In this document: positions 9,379-17,665 of the stretch, piece after piece | How positions within the stretch are numbered: the stretch's first letter is position 1 | Layout of the letters: each line of letters opens with the position of its first letter | Assembly (NCBI GenBank): GCA_963708895.1 | Contig: CAVPUE010000009.1 | Location: 124,001 to 188,000, forward strand | Reading direction: 5' to 3' | Source of the DNA: Bacillus_BD sp963708895 | Lineage (GTDB): Bacteria; Bacillota; Bacilli; Bacillales; Cytobacillaceae | Length of the DNA: 64,000 nucleotides | The notes under the pieces: model-generated | The model's input: the letters and a program-made list of their open reading frames with translations, nothing else | The model's database searches: none | Told to the model about the DNA's origin: nothing | Position numbers and translations under genes: made by a program

Positions 9379-10740
9379 TTAATAGTAGACTCGGTTTCTT
9401 GACCTTTTCAATAAACCAGTGAACCCCAGTAATACGCCCATTCCATTGCAGGGAATGTAAGGACCAATAGGACCGCTAGCCATTGGATAGGTCGAGAATA
9501 CAGAATTCCAGCCAATGATGACTGTGAATAGCAGTAAAAAAACAGCAAAGGTTCCACCAATCATATTAAAATAACTACTGGTGGGCCTCTGCATAATATG
9601 TGTTTCAGGCATTGGCTTCGGTTTTCCACACTTCTTTAAAGCATTCCGTAAGTTTTCCATTCCTTTTGGTTCAAGTAAATAATAAGCAAGATAGGCTTGA
9701 CGAGGATATGGATGGTCTTCGTTTTTCTCTATGGTTTCAAGAAATTCATGAACAAGTTCAACGGCCTGATTAGCGATGAGATTTTCCGGTAGTTTCAAAC
9801 GGGTAGCTAAATGCTCCACCCTTTTCCGAAGCGCATCACGGCTGGAAAAATCCAACTTCGTATATGTATCAGTACCTTCCTTTTGTAAAGTTTGCTCGAC
9901 GATGGAAATTTGCTCAAAAGATTCATGCCAATTCCAACGGTTTAACTTTCGTAAACTCGTAATTAAGTTGCCTGTTGATAATCCAAAGGAAGCTTGAAGC
10001 TGGTATTCGTAAGATAAAATATTGTCTAAGCTTTCAGGGCCATTTTCCAATTTACAAACTAACCATTCACCAACGGTTGCCGTATAATCAGCACGTTCAC
10101 GAAGATGTGTAACTAAATGGACAATCATCGGACCTGAGAGCGGAAATTCTTTTCCAGCATCTTCTAATGCCTGGCTTAGTTTCTCAGTAGTAATCTCATC
10201 TGTTTCCATATCTGTAAGAAGGTGATCAACGAAGGTACAGGTTTCATGGCGTTCCTTCAATGTGTTCATCACTTCTGCTAAACAGCGTATTAAAGCCACT
10301 CGCATAAACATTGGGATTGACCATACTTCGGCCATTGTTAAAATAGATATATCTTGATAGGCGCGAACATATGAAATAAAGGTATCCATATTTAAATGGC
10401 CATCTGTAAATTTTAAATAGTCCATACAGATGCCATAGACTCTTGCTTCCTTTGTTTTGGTTAGATGTGGCAAGGAGTTTACTACTTTTTTGGTTAACTC
10501 CTGTTTGATACCAAGTGCCTGTTCTTCCAAAAATTCCGCATTATCCAAAAGCCATTCTTCAGCTGGTTGTGAACAAGAGGATCTTTTTTCACGTAAAACG
10601 TGAACAAAAGAACGCAAATCCTCTATATCTGATTGACCCACACTCCAAAGTAATTTAGATGATTTACGCTTCATGTAAGGGTCGTGGTTCAATGCAGATT
10701 TATGGGCTTCCTCCCTCAGCTGTTCTTTATTCAAAATCAC
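9379..10740 (-). CDS. N-terminal segment of the glucan synthase-like protein
   Basis: A 453-codon frame with the real start of the big gene: MILNKEQLREEAHKSALNHD, preceded by AGGGGGAAATCAGT. It holds the mostly helical N-terminal cytoplasmic region and, from about residue 395, the first membrane helix (FAVFLLLFTVIIGW). The natural frame appears to shift near that helix; the terminal residues after about FSTYPM are probably out of frame. The two hydrophobic stretches downstream are in the other two frames. Confidence 0.75.
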   Translation of the reverse strand: MILNKEQLREEAHKSALNHDPYMKRKSSKLLWSVGQSDIEDLRSFVHVLREKRSSCSQPAEEWLLDNAEFLEEQALGIKQELTKKVVNSLPHLTKTKEARVYGICMDYLKFTDGHLNMDTFISYVRAYQDISILTMAEVWSIPMFMRVALIRCLAEVMNTLKERHETCTFVDHLLTDMETDEITTEKLSQALEDAGKEFPLSGPMIVHLVTHLRERADYTATVGEWLVCKLENGPESLDNILSYEYQLQASFGLSTGNLITSLRKLNRWNWHESFEQISIVEQTLQKEGTDTYTKLDFSSRDALRKRVEHLATRLKLPENLIANQAVELVHEFLETIEKNEDHPYPRQAYLAYYLLEPKGMENLRNALKKCGKPKPMPETHIMQRPTSSYFNMIGGTFAVFLLLFTVIIGWNSVFSTYPMASGPIGPYIPCNGMGVLLGFTGLLKRSRNRVYY

Positions 10741-10923
10741 ACTGATTTCCCCCTAAAATATTTCATTGCATAGTACTGCATTTTACCAATGTTGCCCATT
10801 TGCGATAAAGTTATGCAAGGATTGACAAAACCGCAAGTATTGTCCATTCTATATACACAAGTTAGAACTCTTTCTTAACTTAAGGTAAGAGCCCTATTAC
10901 TGGTGTCTGTTTCAAGGAATAAC

Positions 10924-10932
10924 TGATATAAT
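10924..10932 (+). promoter_or_regulatory. Candidate extended -10 promoter for holB operon
   Basis: TGATATAAT (TG-n-TATAAT) lies 65 bases upstream of holB in the 257-base gap after the divergent glucan synthase gene. No good -35 is visible, which is acceptable for an extended -10 element. This promoter would restore expression of holB-rsmI after separation from tmk. Confidence 0.45.
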
Positions 10933-10997
10933 GGAGTTAGGCACGAATAAGAATTGTTTCCATTTCAGAAATTTTAATAGATTAGTGAGTGATATGT

Positions 10998-12005
10998 GTG
11001 GCCGTTACGTGGGAAGAGCTTGAAGCGATTCAGCCAATTGTATTAAAAATGATCAGTAACAGTTTGGTAAAGAACCGAATTGCCCACGCTTATTTATTCG
11101 AGGGAATGAGAGGAACGGGAAAAAGAGAAACCGGTTTATTACTAGCCAAGAGTTTATTCTGTTTATCACCTAAAGAAGACGTTATTCCCTGTGAAGAATG
11201 TATAAATTGTAAAAGAATTAACCACGGGAATCATCCTGACATTCATATTGTAGAACCTGATGGGCTTTCTATTAAAAAACAACAGATTCAACAATTACAA
11301 GAGGAATTTTCAAAAACAGGTGTTGAATCGAATCAAAAACTATACATGATCTATCATGCTGATAAAATGACTGTGAATGCGGCTAATAGTTTACTAAAAT
11401 TTTTAGAGGAGCCACATGAACAAACATATGCGGTATTGATAACGGAACAGCCGCAGAAAATGTTACCGACGATTATATCCCGTTGCCAAGTTCTTTCGTT
11501 TAAACCATTATCAACGAAGCAATTTGTGCAAAAGCAGATTGAGAATGGTGTCCAAAAGGAAAGGGCCCCATTAATTGCTGAACTTACCAATAATTTAGAA
11601 GAGGCATTGGAGTTAAATCAGGATGAATGGTTTGCACAGGCCCAAAAAATAGTGGTAAAATTATATGAAATGCATATGAAGAGTCCATTAGAGGCTCTCA
11701 CCTTTCTACAAGAAGGTTGGAATACGCACTTCAAAGATAAAAAACAAATCGATCGTGGGTTAGATCTTTTACTTCTTATTTTTAAGGATTTATTATATAT
11801 ACAAATCGGTAAACCTGAGCAGATCGTCTACGTAAATGAAACAAAAATGTTGGAAGAGTATGCTCTGAAAACCTCAGGAAGACGATTAGCGCAACAAATG
11901 ACGGTCATTTTGGAGGCGAAAAGAAAGCTTCAGGCAAATATGAATACACAATTGTTAATGGAGGAGCTAGTGCTTAGCTTGCAGGAGGGATCTTTAATTG
12001 TATAA
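10998..12005 (+). CDS. holB: DNA polymerase III subunit delta'
   Basis: Clamp-loader subunit that helps place the sliding clamp on DNA. The protein (335 residues from GTG 10998) has a P-loop GMRGTGKRE (about residues 36-44), a zinc-binding cluster with CEECINC, the hallmark sensor region LLKFLEEP and SRCQVLSF. I chose GTG at 10998 because the resulting N-terminus MAVTWEEL matches Bacillus homologues; an in-frame GTG at 10989 is an alternative and neither has a strong ribosome binding site. The gene overlaps ricT by 8 bases. Confidence 0.93.
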   Translation: MAVTWEELEAIQPIVLKMISNSLVKNRIAHAYLFEGMRGTGKRETGLLLAKSLFCLSPKEDVIPCEECINCKRINHGNHPDIHIVEPDGLSIKKQQIQQLQEEFSKTGVESNQKLYMIYHADKMTVNAANSLLKFLEEPHEQTYAVLITEQPQKMLPTIISRCQVLSFKPLSTKQFVQKQIENGVQKERAPLIAELTNNLEEALELNQDEWFAQAQKIVVKLYEMHMKSPLEALTFLQEGWNTHFKDKKQIDRGLDLLLLIFKDLLYIQIGKPEQIVYVNETKMLEEYALKTSGRRLAQQMTVILEAKRKLQANMNTQLLMEELVLSLQEGSLIV

Positions 12006-12825
12006 CGTAGTAGGCGTACGCTTTAAAAAGGCGGGGAAAATATATTATTTTGATCCCGGTGATCTCTCAATTCAAAAAGACAGCTATGTAATTGTTGAAA
12101 CTGTTAGAGGTGTTGAATACGGAAAAGTAGTCATTGGCCCAAAACAGGTAGATGAAAATGATGTTGTTCTTCCTTTAAAAAAGGTTTTGCGAATTGCGGA
12201 TCAAAAGGATCGTTTGATTGTGGAAGAAAATAGAGCCGCCGCAAAAGAGGCTTATGCTGTTTGTAATGAAAAAGTAACGACACATCAACTAGATATGAAA
12301 TTAGTAGATGTTGAATATACATTTGATCGAAATAAGATCATCTTTTATTTTACTGCGGATGGTAGAGTAGACTTTCGGGAATTAGTAAAAGACTTAGCGG
12401 CAATCTTCCGCACAAGGATTGAACTCCGTCAAATCGGCGTCCGTGATGAGGCGAAAATGCTTGGTGGAATAGGTCCTTGTGGTAGAATGCTATGTTGTTC
12501 TACATTTTTGGGTGATTTTGAACCTGTTTCTATTAAAATGGCTAAGGACCAAAACCTGTCACTTAATCCAACGAAGATATCGGGGTTATGCGGACGACTT
12601 CTATGCTGTTTAAAATACGAAAATGACGAGTATGAATCAGCGAAGAAGGCATTACCTGATCTAGGCCAAGTGATTGATACACCACTTGGTTCAGGAAAAG
12701 TAGTTGGAGTTAATATTTTAGGAAGAATTCTACAGATTAACATTCCTGAACTAGATCGTGTAGTAGAATATACATTGGATGAAATTCTTAAAGAAGGTGC
12801 TGTTTCGGTACAATCCACAGATTAA
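11998..12825 (+). CDS. ricT: RicT (YaaT), Ric/Y-complex subunit (PSP1 domain)
   Basis: 275 residues with the PSP1 C-terminal domain and many cysteines (GPCGRMLCCSTF and GLCGRLLCC), which in B. subtilis bind Fe-S clusters with RicA and RicF. The complex influences RNase Y mRNA maturation, sporulation, competence and biofilm formation. Start is TTG at 11998 behind AGGAGGG with an 8-base spacing, giving the family N-terminus MYNVVGVRFKKAGK. It lies in an operon with holB and yabA. Confidence 0.95.
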   Translation: MYNVVGVRFKKAGKIYYFDPGDLSIQKDSYVIVETVRGVEYGKVVIGPKQVDENDVVLPLKKVLRIADQKDRLIVEENRAAAKEAYAVCNEKVTTHQLDMKLVDVEYTFDRNKIIFYFTADGRVDFRELVKDLAAIFRTRIELRQIGVRDEAKMLGGIGPCGRMLCCSTFLGDFEPVSIKMAKDQNLSLNPTKISGLCGRLLCCLKYENDEYESAKKALPDLGQVIDTPLGSGKVVGVNILGRILQINIPELDRVVEYTLDEILKEGAVSVQSTD

Positions 12826-12838
12826 TGAGGTGGAACCA

Positions 12839-13204
12839 GTGGATAAAAAGGAAATCTTTGATTCAGTCAGTAATATGGAGAAGCAGATTGGACATCTGTA
12901 CCAGCAGCTTGGTGAGTTAAAACGGTATTTAGCAGAATTCCTTGAAGAAAATAACTCTTTAAAGCTGGAAAATGAAATATTAAGACGTCGCCATGAAGAC
13001 ATTCATAACAGAAATCCAGAGAAAGGGAGCAAAGATATGAAAAAGGCTAGTTCAAATGAAATCGAACCTGTTGATATTGGTGAAGGGTACGATAATCTAG
13101 CTCGCCTTTATCAAGAAGGGTTTCACATATGTAATCTTCAGTTTGGAAGTCCGCGAACTGAAGGAGATTGTATCTTTTGCTTATCCTTTTTAAATAAAAA
13201 GTAA
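12839..13204 (+). CDS. yabA: Replication initiation control protein YabA
   Basis: Negative regulator of replication initiation in Firmicutes, bridging DnaA and the DnaN clamp. The 121-residue protein has an N-terminal leucine-rich coiled coil (about residues 5-60) and a C-terminal zinc site (HICN...CIFCLSF) preceded by DIGEGYDNLARLYQEG, diagnostic of YabA. The start is GTG 12839 (VDKKEIFDSV) behind GAGGTGG; a longer in-frame ATG at 12779 would overlap ricT and add residues that homologues lack. Confidence 0.95.
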   Translation: MDKKEIFDSVSNMEKQIGHLYQQLGELKRYLAEFLEENNSLKLENEILRRRHEDIHNRNPEKGSKDMKKASSNEIEPVDIGEGYDNLARLYQEGFHICNLQFGSPRTEGDCIFCLSFLNKK

Positions 13205-13207
13205 TAG

Positions 13208-13242
13208 TAGCCTTCCTAATATTTTTGGGAAGGCTATTTTTT
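13208..13242 (+). terminator. Rho-independent terminator after yabA
   Basis: Stem TAGCCTTCC / GGAAGGCTA (9 bp), 11-base loop, followed by six T. Confidence 0.88.
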
Positions 13243-13286
13243 AAGAGATATACTGATTTACCCATAGAAAAGGAGGAAGCCTTTAG

Positions 13287-14030
13287 GTGGTAGAATTAAT
13301 AGGAGATGAAAGGCTTGATTATTTATTAGCGGAGAAGGATATGCGAATTATTCAAAGTCCATCGGTATTTTCTTTTTCCTTGGATGCGGTTCTTTTAGCT
13401 AAATTTGTATATGTACCGATACAGAAAGGAAATTTACTTGATCTTTGCAGCGGAAATGGCGTCATTCCCTTATTTCTTAGCTTAAGAACAAAAGGTTCTA
13501 TTACAGGGGTAGAAATACAGGAGAGATTATTTAATATGGCTGTTCGTAGCATTGAATACAATGGTTTAGGGAATCGATTACATATGATACATGGAGATAT
13601 AAAAGAAATGCCGAGTACATTAGGGCATGGAAAATATGATATTGTAACCTGTAATCCACCTTATTTTATAACCCCTTCAAATGAAGTAATCAATGAGAAC
13701 GAGCATTTAGCGATTGCTAGACATGAAATCCTATGTACGTTAGAGGATGCTGTGAAGGTTTCAAGTGAGCTTGTTCGTCAAGGAGGAAAGGTGGCCTTTG
13801 TACACCGATCTGGACGATTAATTGATATGATCACGTTAATGAGGAAATATAGACTAGAACCAAAAAGACTACAATTTATCTATCCGAAAAAGGGGAAAGA
13901 AGCCAATACCTTATTAATAGAGGCAACGAAGGATGGTAAACCAGATTTGAAGATTCTACCTCCACTAATCGTCTATCAAGATAATGATGAATATACAACT
14001 GAGATGAGGAAGATTTTATATGGAGAATGA
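13287..14030 (+). CDS. trmN6: TrmN6-type tRNA (adenine-N6) methyltransferase YabB
   Basis: A 247-residue SAM-dependent methyltransferase matching YabB/TrmN6, which methylates tRNA adenosine (A37 of tRNA-Val in homologues). SAM motif LLDLCSGNGVIPLFL is near residue 50 and the catalytic NPPY (CNPPYF) near residue 126. The start is GTG at 13287 (VVELIGDERLDYL) after GGAGGAAGCCTTTAG. It overlaps yazA by 11 bases, suggesting translational coupling. Confidence 0.92.
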   Translation: MVELIGDERLDYLLAEKDMRIIQSPSVFSFSLDAVLLAKFVYVPIQKGNLLDLCSGNGVIPLFLSLRTKGSITGVEIQERLFNMAVRSIEYNGLGNRLHMIHGDIKEMPSTLGHGKYDIVTCNPPYFITPSNEVINENEHLAIARHEILCTLEDAVKVSSELVRQGGKVAFVHRSGRLIDMITLMRKYRLEPKRLQFIYPKKGKEANTLLIEATKDGKPDLKILPPLIVYQDNDEYTTEMRKILYGE

Positions 14031-14301
14031 GGAACACTATTTTTATGTAGTGTCGTGTAAAGATGATAGTCTTTATGCTGGTTATACGAATAATTTGAAG
14101 AGAAGAATCAAGCTTCATAATGAGGGAAAAGGAGCAAAATATACTCGTGCCAGAAGACCGGTAAGGCTAGTATATTCAAAGGGCTTTCCAACTAAGAGCG
14201 AAGCGATGAAAGCAGAATATGCGTTTAAGCAGTGGGATCGTAAAAAGAAATTAAACTACTTAATAAAAGAGGGTTCATATGTGGCAACAGAAAAGCTTTG
14301 A
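14020..14301 (+). CDS. yazA: GIY-YIG nuclease superfamily protein YazA
   Basis: 93 residues making one GIY-YIG domain: YFYVVSCKDDSLYAGYTNNL carries the Tyr pairs, followed by Arg of KRRIKLHNEGKGAKYTR and a conserved Glu in the AMKAEYAFK helix. Substrate is unknown; the SLX1-like/UPF0213 subfamily is placed here in most Bacillus genomes. Overlaps trmN6 upstream and the natural start of rsmI downstream. Confidence 0.92.
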   Translation: MENEEHYFYVVSCKDDSLYAGYTNNLKRRIKLHNEGKGAKYTRARRPVRLVYSKGFPTKSEAMKAEYAFKQWDRKKKLNYLIKEGSYVATEKL

Positions 14302-15158
14302 AGATGAACAGAATAAAAGGGATATTATACCTTGTTCCAACACCAATTGGAAATTTAGAAGATATGAGCTACCGTGCGATTCGAATATTAAAAGAAGCCG
14401 ATTATATTGCGGCAGAGGATACTCGTAATTCTAAAAAATTATGTCATTATTTTGAAATAGAAACACCGTTAATGAGCTATCATGAACATAATAAAGAAAC
14501 AAGTGGGAAGAAAATTGTCAATCTATTAAAAGAAGGAGCAAAAATAGCCCTTATTAGTGATGCTGGTCTACCTACTATATCTGATCCAGGATATGAGGTA
14601 GTCGTCTCCGCACTGGAAGAACAGTTAACCGTTGTCCCACTCCCAGGGGCAAATGCAGCACTTACTGCATTAATTGCATCGGGTATTTCAACACAGCCTT
14701 TCTATTTCTTTGGTTTTCTCGATAGGCAGAAAAAGGAGAAAAGAAAACAACTAGAAGAACTTTTACATGTACCGGCAACCATTATCCTTTATGAAGCGCC
14801 CCATCGCTTAAAAGAAACACTGACACTTATTCATGAAGTGTTAGGAAATCGAAACATGGCGATTTGCCGAGAACTAACAAAGAAGTTTGAAGAATTTATT
14901 AGAGGGACAGCTTCTGAATTAATAGACTGGGTATCAGTTGGTGAGGTTCGTGGAGAGTTTTGTTTAATCATCGAAAAGGGCGAACCTGTTTTAAATGAGG
15001 AAACTGAACGGTGGTGGGATCCATTAACGGTTGTCGATCATGTTAAACATTACATAGAGGTCGAGGGTCTAACATCAAAGGATGCGATTAAACAGGTAGC
15101 AACGGATAGAAATATGAATAAACGAGAGGTCTACCATATGTACCATGTGGAAGGATGA
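14279..15158 (+). CDS. rsmI: 16S rRNA (cytidine-1402 2'-O)-methyltransferase RsmI, with a frame break near its start
   Basis: Methylates the ribose of C1402 in the 16S decoding centre. TP-methylase signatures are present: YLVPTPIGNLEDM, AAEDTRNSKK, SYHEHN, LISDAGLPTISDPG and LPGANAALTALI. The frame open to the stop begins at TTG 14298 or ATG 14304 without a ribosome binding site. The expected N-terminus (MWQQKSFEDEQN) begins at ATG 14279 behind AAGAGGG, in the previous frame. Removing one A from AAAA at 14315-14318 joins the two into a normal 292-residue protein, so an extra base is likely there. It overlaps the end of yazA. Confidence 0.93.
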
Positions 15159-15162
15159 TAGC

Positions 15163-15191
15163 AAAAAAGGGTGCTGCAAAATGGCACCCTT
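15163..15191 (-). terminator. Terminator downstream of abrB
   Basis: Stem AAGGGTGC / GCACCCTT (8 bp) with a 9-base loop. On the reverse strand it is followed by a T run, so it best fits abrB; it may also stop rsmI transcripts. Confidence 0.75.
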
Positions 15192-15247
15192 CCTGATCTA
15201 GTATTGAAAATCTCTTTTTCAAGTCCCTGAGGACGTTTACATTTACG

Positions 15248-15532
15248 TTATTCTGTAGGTTGTAAGCTATCTTGAATTTCTTTTAAAAGTTGTTCTGCAC
15301 CTTCGCGACTAAGAATTAACTTACCTCCGGCTAATTGAATATTATCATCAGAGACTTCTCCAGTGATTTGACAAGTCATCTGTGGCTTGAATTTTTTTAG
15401 AATAATTTGATCATCATCAACGTAGATCTCTAACGAATCCTTTTCTGCAATTCCAAGAGTTCGTCTTAATTCAATTGGAATTACGACCCGACCTAATTCA
15501 TCAACTTTTCGTACAATACCTGTAGATTTCAT
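15248..15532 (-). CDS. abrB: Transition-state regulator AbrB
   Basis: 94-residue global repressor of post-exponential genes. The N-terminal swapped-hairpin DNA-binding domain begins MKSTGIVRKVDELGRVVIP with the Arg residues (8, 15, 23, 24 region) used for DNA contact; the multimerisation half contains MTCQITGE with the single Cys near residue 54 and ends LLKEIQDSLQ. It is divergent from metS. The upstream sequence shows a sigma-A promoter and Spo0A boxes (separate entries), so repression by phosphorylated Spo0A is expected as in B. subtilis. spoT-like paralogue SpoVT is at 35.6 kb. Confidence 0.97.
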   Translation of the reverse strand: MKSTGIVRKVDELGRVVIPIELRRTLGIAEKDSLEIYVDDDQIILKKFKPQMTCQITGEVSDDNIQLAGGKLILSREGAEQLLKEIQDSLQPTE

Positions 15533-15574
15533 TTATTACTTTCACTCCATTCTCTTAAACTATCTATCTTAATA

Positions 15575-15591
15575 TTCGTCAATTTTCGACA
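15575..15591 (-). promoter_or_regulatory. Tandem Spo0A boxes downstream of the abrB promoter
   Basis: Read toward abrB, TGTCGAA (15585-15591) and TGACGAA (15575-15581) both match the 0A-box core TGNCGAA and begin exactly 10 bp apart, one helical turn. They lie about 10-25 bases downstream of the predicted start, as in the B. subtilis abrB gene that Spo0A represses. Confidence 0.8.
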
Positions 15592-15606
15592 TAATTCACT
15601 AAATTC

Positions 15607-15635
15607 ATATTAACAATTTTTCCAATTTACGTCAA
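15607..15635 (-). promoter_or_regulatory. abrB sigma-A promoter
   Basis: On the reverse strand TTGACG (15630-15635), 17-base spacer, TAATAT (15607-15612). Position relative to the 0A boxes and the gene fits the known abrB arrangement. Confidence 0.7.
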
Positions 15636-15761
15636 TTAATTTGTATATCCATTTTATGCCAATTTAACCAAAGGATAGGGTATAACTAGTGATTAGCATG
15701 TCTTTCATCATTATAGATAATAGGTATTTTTATTTAGGAGAATGACCAATTTTATAATAAA

Positions 15762-15778
15762 ATCGACATAATTCGACA
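15762..15778 (-). promoter_or_regulatory. Second phased pair of Spo0A-like boxes in the abrB-metS gap
   Basis: TGTCGAA (complement of 15772-15778) and TGTCGAT (complement of 15762-15768) again start 10 bp apart. The pair is about 130 bp upstream of the abrB promoter and 245 bp from metS. The rest of this 491-base gap is AT-rich with the abrB and metS promoters and no ORF that I can support. Confidence 0.55.
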
Positions 15779-15947
15779 TATTCTCCGTAAAAACACCCTT
15801 TAGCAAGAGGGGGAATCTGTTTTAAAAACAGCATGAATGTGAAAATGATTGATGTTAAATTGGGCTAAATTCTGCTGACATTGTCAATGATGTATATTAG
15901 AATAATAAACATCTTATGTAACAAAAAAAGTTTTTACGAGAAACATT

Positions 15948-15975
15948 TTGCCCAGTTTGTATTAAGAGATATAAT
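15948..15975 (+). promoter_or_regulatory. Candidate metS sigma-A promoter
   Basis: TTGCCC (15948-15953), 16-base spacer, TATAAT (15970-15975), 48 bases before metS. No T-box or other leader structure was recognised. Confidence 0.6.
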
Positions 15976-16023
15976 AATAGGTAGCGTAATTGCTTGAAAC
16001 TGAAATAGAGGAGGGACAATATA

Positions 16024-17661
16024 ATGGGAGATAAAAAGAATACGTTTTATTTAACCACTCCTATTTATTATCCAAGTGGTAATTTACATATCGGACATGC
16101 ATACACGACAGTGGCGGGAGATGCAATGGCTAGATATAAACGTATGCGTGGCTTTGACGTCATGTATTTAACGGGAACGGATGAACATGGTCAAAAGATT
16201 CAAGAAAAGGCAGAAGAAAAAGGCTTAACGCCAAAACAGTATGTAGATGAAATGGTGGCGGGGATTAAAGACCTGTGGAGCAAGTTGGATATTTCATATG
16301 ACGATTTCATTCGTACTACAGATGAACGTCATACAGTAGTGGTTGCGAAAATATTTGAACAGTTATTAGCGCAAGGGGATATTTACTTAGGAGAATATGA
16401 AGGCTGGTATTGTACACCATGTGAATCGTATTTTACAGAGCTTCAATTAACGGAAGAGGGGAATTGTCCGGATTGTGGCAGACCTGTTCAAAAGGTTAAA
16501 GAAGAATCGTACTTTTTCAAAGTAAGTAAATATGCGGATCGTTTATTACAGTATTATGAAGAAAATCCTGGATTTATCCAACCGGAATCTAGAAAAAATG
16601 AAATGATTAATAACTTTATCAAACCTGGTCTGGAGGATTTAGCCGTTTCGCGGACAACCTTTGATTGGGGAATAAAGATTCCTAGTAATCCAAAGCATGT
16701 TATTTATGTTTGGATTGATGCTTTAACCAATTATATTACTGCTCTAGGTTATGGATCTGAAGATGAGTCAAAGTATCAAAAATACTGGCCAGCGGATGTC
16801 CATCTAGTAGGAAAAGAAATTGTTCGTTTCCATACAATTTATTGGCCGATTATGTTAATGGCATTAGATCTACCATTACCTAAAAAGGTTTTTGCACATG
16901 GCTGGTTGTTAATGAAAGATGGAAAGATGTCAAAATCGAAGGGGAATGTTGTTGATCCTGTCACATTAATTGACCGTTATGGATTAGACTCTTTAAGATA
17001 CTACTTATTAAGAGAAGTTCCATTTGGTTCTGATGGAGTTTTCACACCTGAGAGCTTTGTCGAAAGATTAAACTTTGATTTAGCGAATGATTTAGGAAAT
17101 CTATTAAATCGTACAGTAGCGATGATCAACAAATATTTTGATGGGGTTATTCCTGCATACAGTGGTTCAACAGGTGAATTTGAACAATCATTGCTTGAAG
17201 TGAATAGATCAACGGTTGAAAAATATGTTGAGGCTATGGAGAAAATGGAGTTTTCTGTCGCATTGTCGGTTCTATGGCAACTAGTCAGCCGTACAAATAA
17301 ATATATTGATGAAACACAACCTTGGCAATTGGCAAAAGAAGAAGCGCAAGTTGATCAACTTAAAGCGGTAATGGTTCATTTAGCTGAGTCACTTAGAAGA
17401 ATTGCGATTATGTTACAACCATTCCTTACTCAAACACCGAAAGAAATCTTTTCACAACTAGGTGTTGAAGCGGAAAGCTTAACGACTTGGGAAAGTATGA
17501 ATGAATTTGGCGCGATTCCAGCTGGCATTGTAGTGAAAAAAGGAAATCCAATCTTTCCAAGATTAGATCTTGAGGAAGAGGTTAGCTATATTAAAATGAA
17601 AATGCAGGGTACTGCACCAAAACCAGAGGAGAAAAAGGAAGAAAAGTACTGCACCACTTGA
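16024..17661 (+). CDS. metS: Methionyl-tRNA synthetase, main part (frame broken before the C-terminal domain)
   Basis: Charges tRNA-Met. Class I signatures are HIGH at residues 22-25 and KMSKS at 301-305; a zinc-binding insert has YCTPCES...CPDCGRP at about residues 130-155, and the anticodon-binding helical domain follows (WQLAKEE). The frame stops at 545 residues after EEKKEEKYCTT, while MetS of this type is ~650. The missing C-terminal dimerisation/tRNA-binding domain continues immediately in the +1 frame at 17666-17992. One extra A in the A-rich linker at about 17630-17652 explains this. The natural gene is probably 16024-17992 and intact. Confidence 0.95.
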   Translation: MGDKKNTFYLTTPIYYPSGNLHIGHAYTTVAGDAMARYKRMRGFDVMYLTGTDEHGQKIQEKAEEKGLTPKQYVDEMVAGIKDLWSKLDISYDDFIRTTDERHTVVVAKIFEQLLAQGDIYLGEYEGWYCTPCESYFTELQLTEEGNCPDCGRPVQKVKEESYFFKVSKYADRLLQYYEENPGFIQPESRKNEMINNFIKPGLEDLAVSRTTFDWGIKIPSNPKHVIYVWIDALTNYITALGYGSEDESKYQKYWPADVHLVGKEIVRFHTIYWPIMLMALDLPLPKKVFAHGWLLMKDGKMSKSKGNVVDPVTLIDRYGLDSLRYYLLREVPFGSDGVFTPESFVERLNFDLANDLGNLLNRTVAMINKYFDGVIPAYSGSTGEFEQSLLEVNRSTVEKYVEAMEKMEFSVALSVLWQLVSRTNKYIDETQPWQLAKEEAQVDQLKAVMVHLAESLRRIAIMLQPFLTQTPKEIFSQLGVEAESLTTWESMNEFGAIPAGIVVKKGNPIFPRLDLEEEVSYIKMKMQGTAPKPEEKKEEKYCTT

Positions 17662-17665
17662 GGAT

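Larger units (their letters stand above)
2493..10740 (-). pseudogene. Cyclic beta-1,2-glucan synthase-like giant protein (GT84-GH94), interrupted by four frame breaks
   Basis: Together the reverse-strand segments of this 8.2-kb stretch form one protein of about 2,750 residues with the domain order of cyclic beta-1,2-glucan synthases (NdvB/Cgs): N-terminal region, membrane helices, GT84-like glycosyltransferase, more helices, glucoamylase-like domain, and C-terminal GH94 phosphorylase. The reading frame changes near 9,485-9,525, 9,415-9,430, 5,598-5,612 and 4,415-4,420. Between the first two, the third frame encodes a conserved-looking hydrophobic piece containing TFPAMEWAYYW. Each change is repaired by deleting one base, e.g. 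a G in a GGGG run or a C in a CC pair. Since similar breaks occur in essential genes of the window, the gene may be intact in the cell. If functional it would build and trim a cell-surface glucan. It replaces darA-yaaR between tmk and holB. Confidence 0.85.

Noticed and set aside
12429..12818. 129-codon reverse ORF across ricT
   Set aside because: Shadow of the conserved ricT frame; no ribosome binding site.
15533..16023. Possible riboswitch or T-box upstream of metS
   Set aside because: No T-box sequence (such as the GGTGG-type antiterminator) or S-box pairing was seen, and no terminator hairpin lies before metS.
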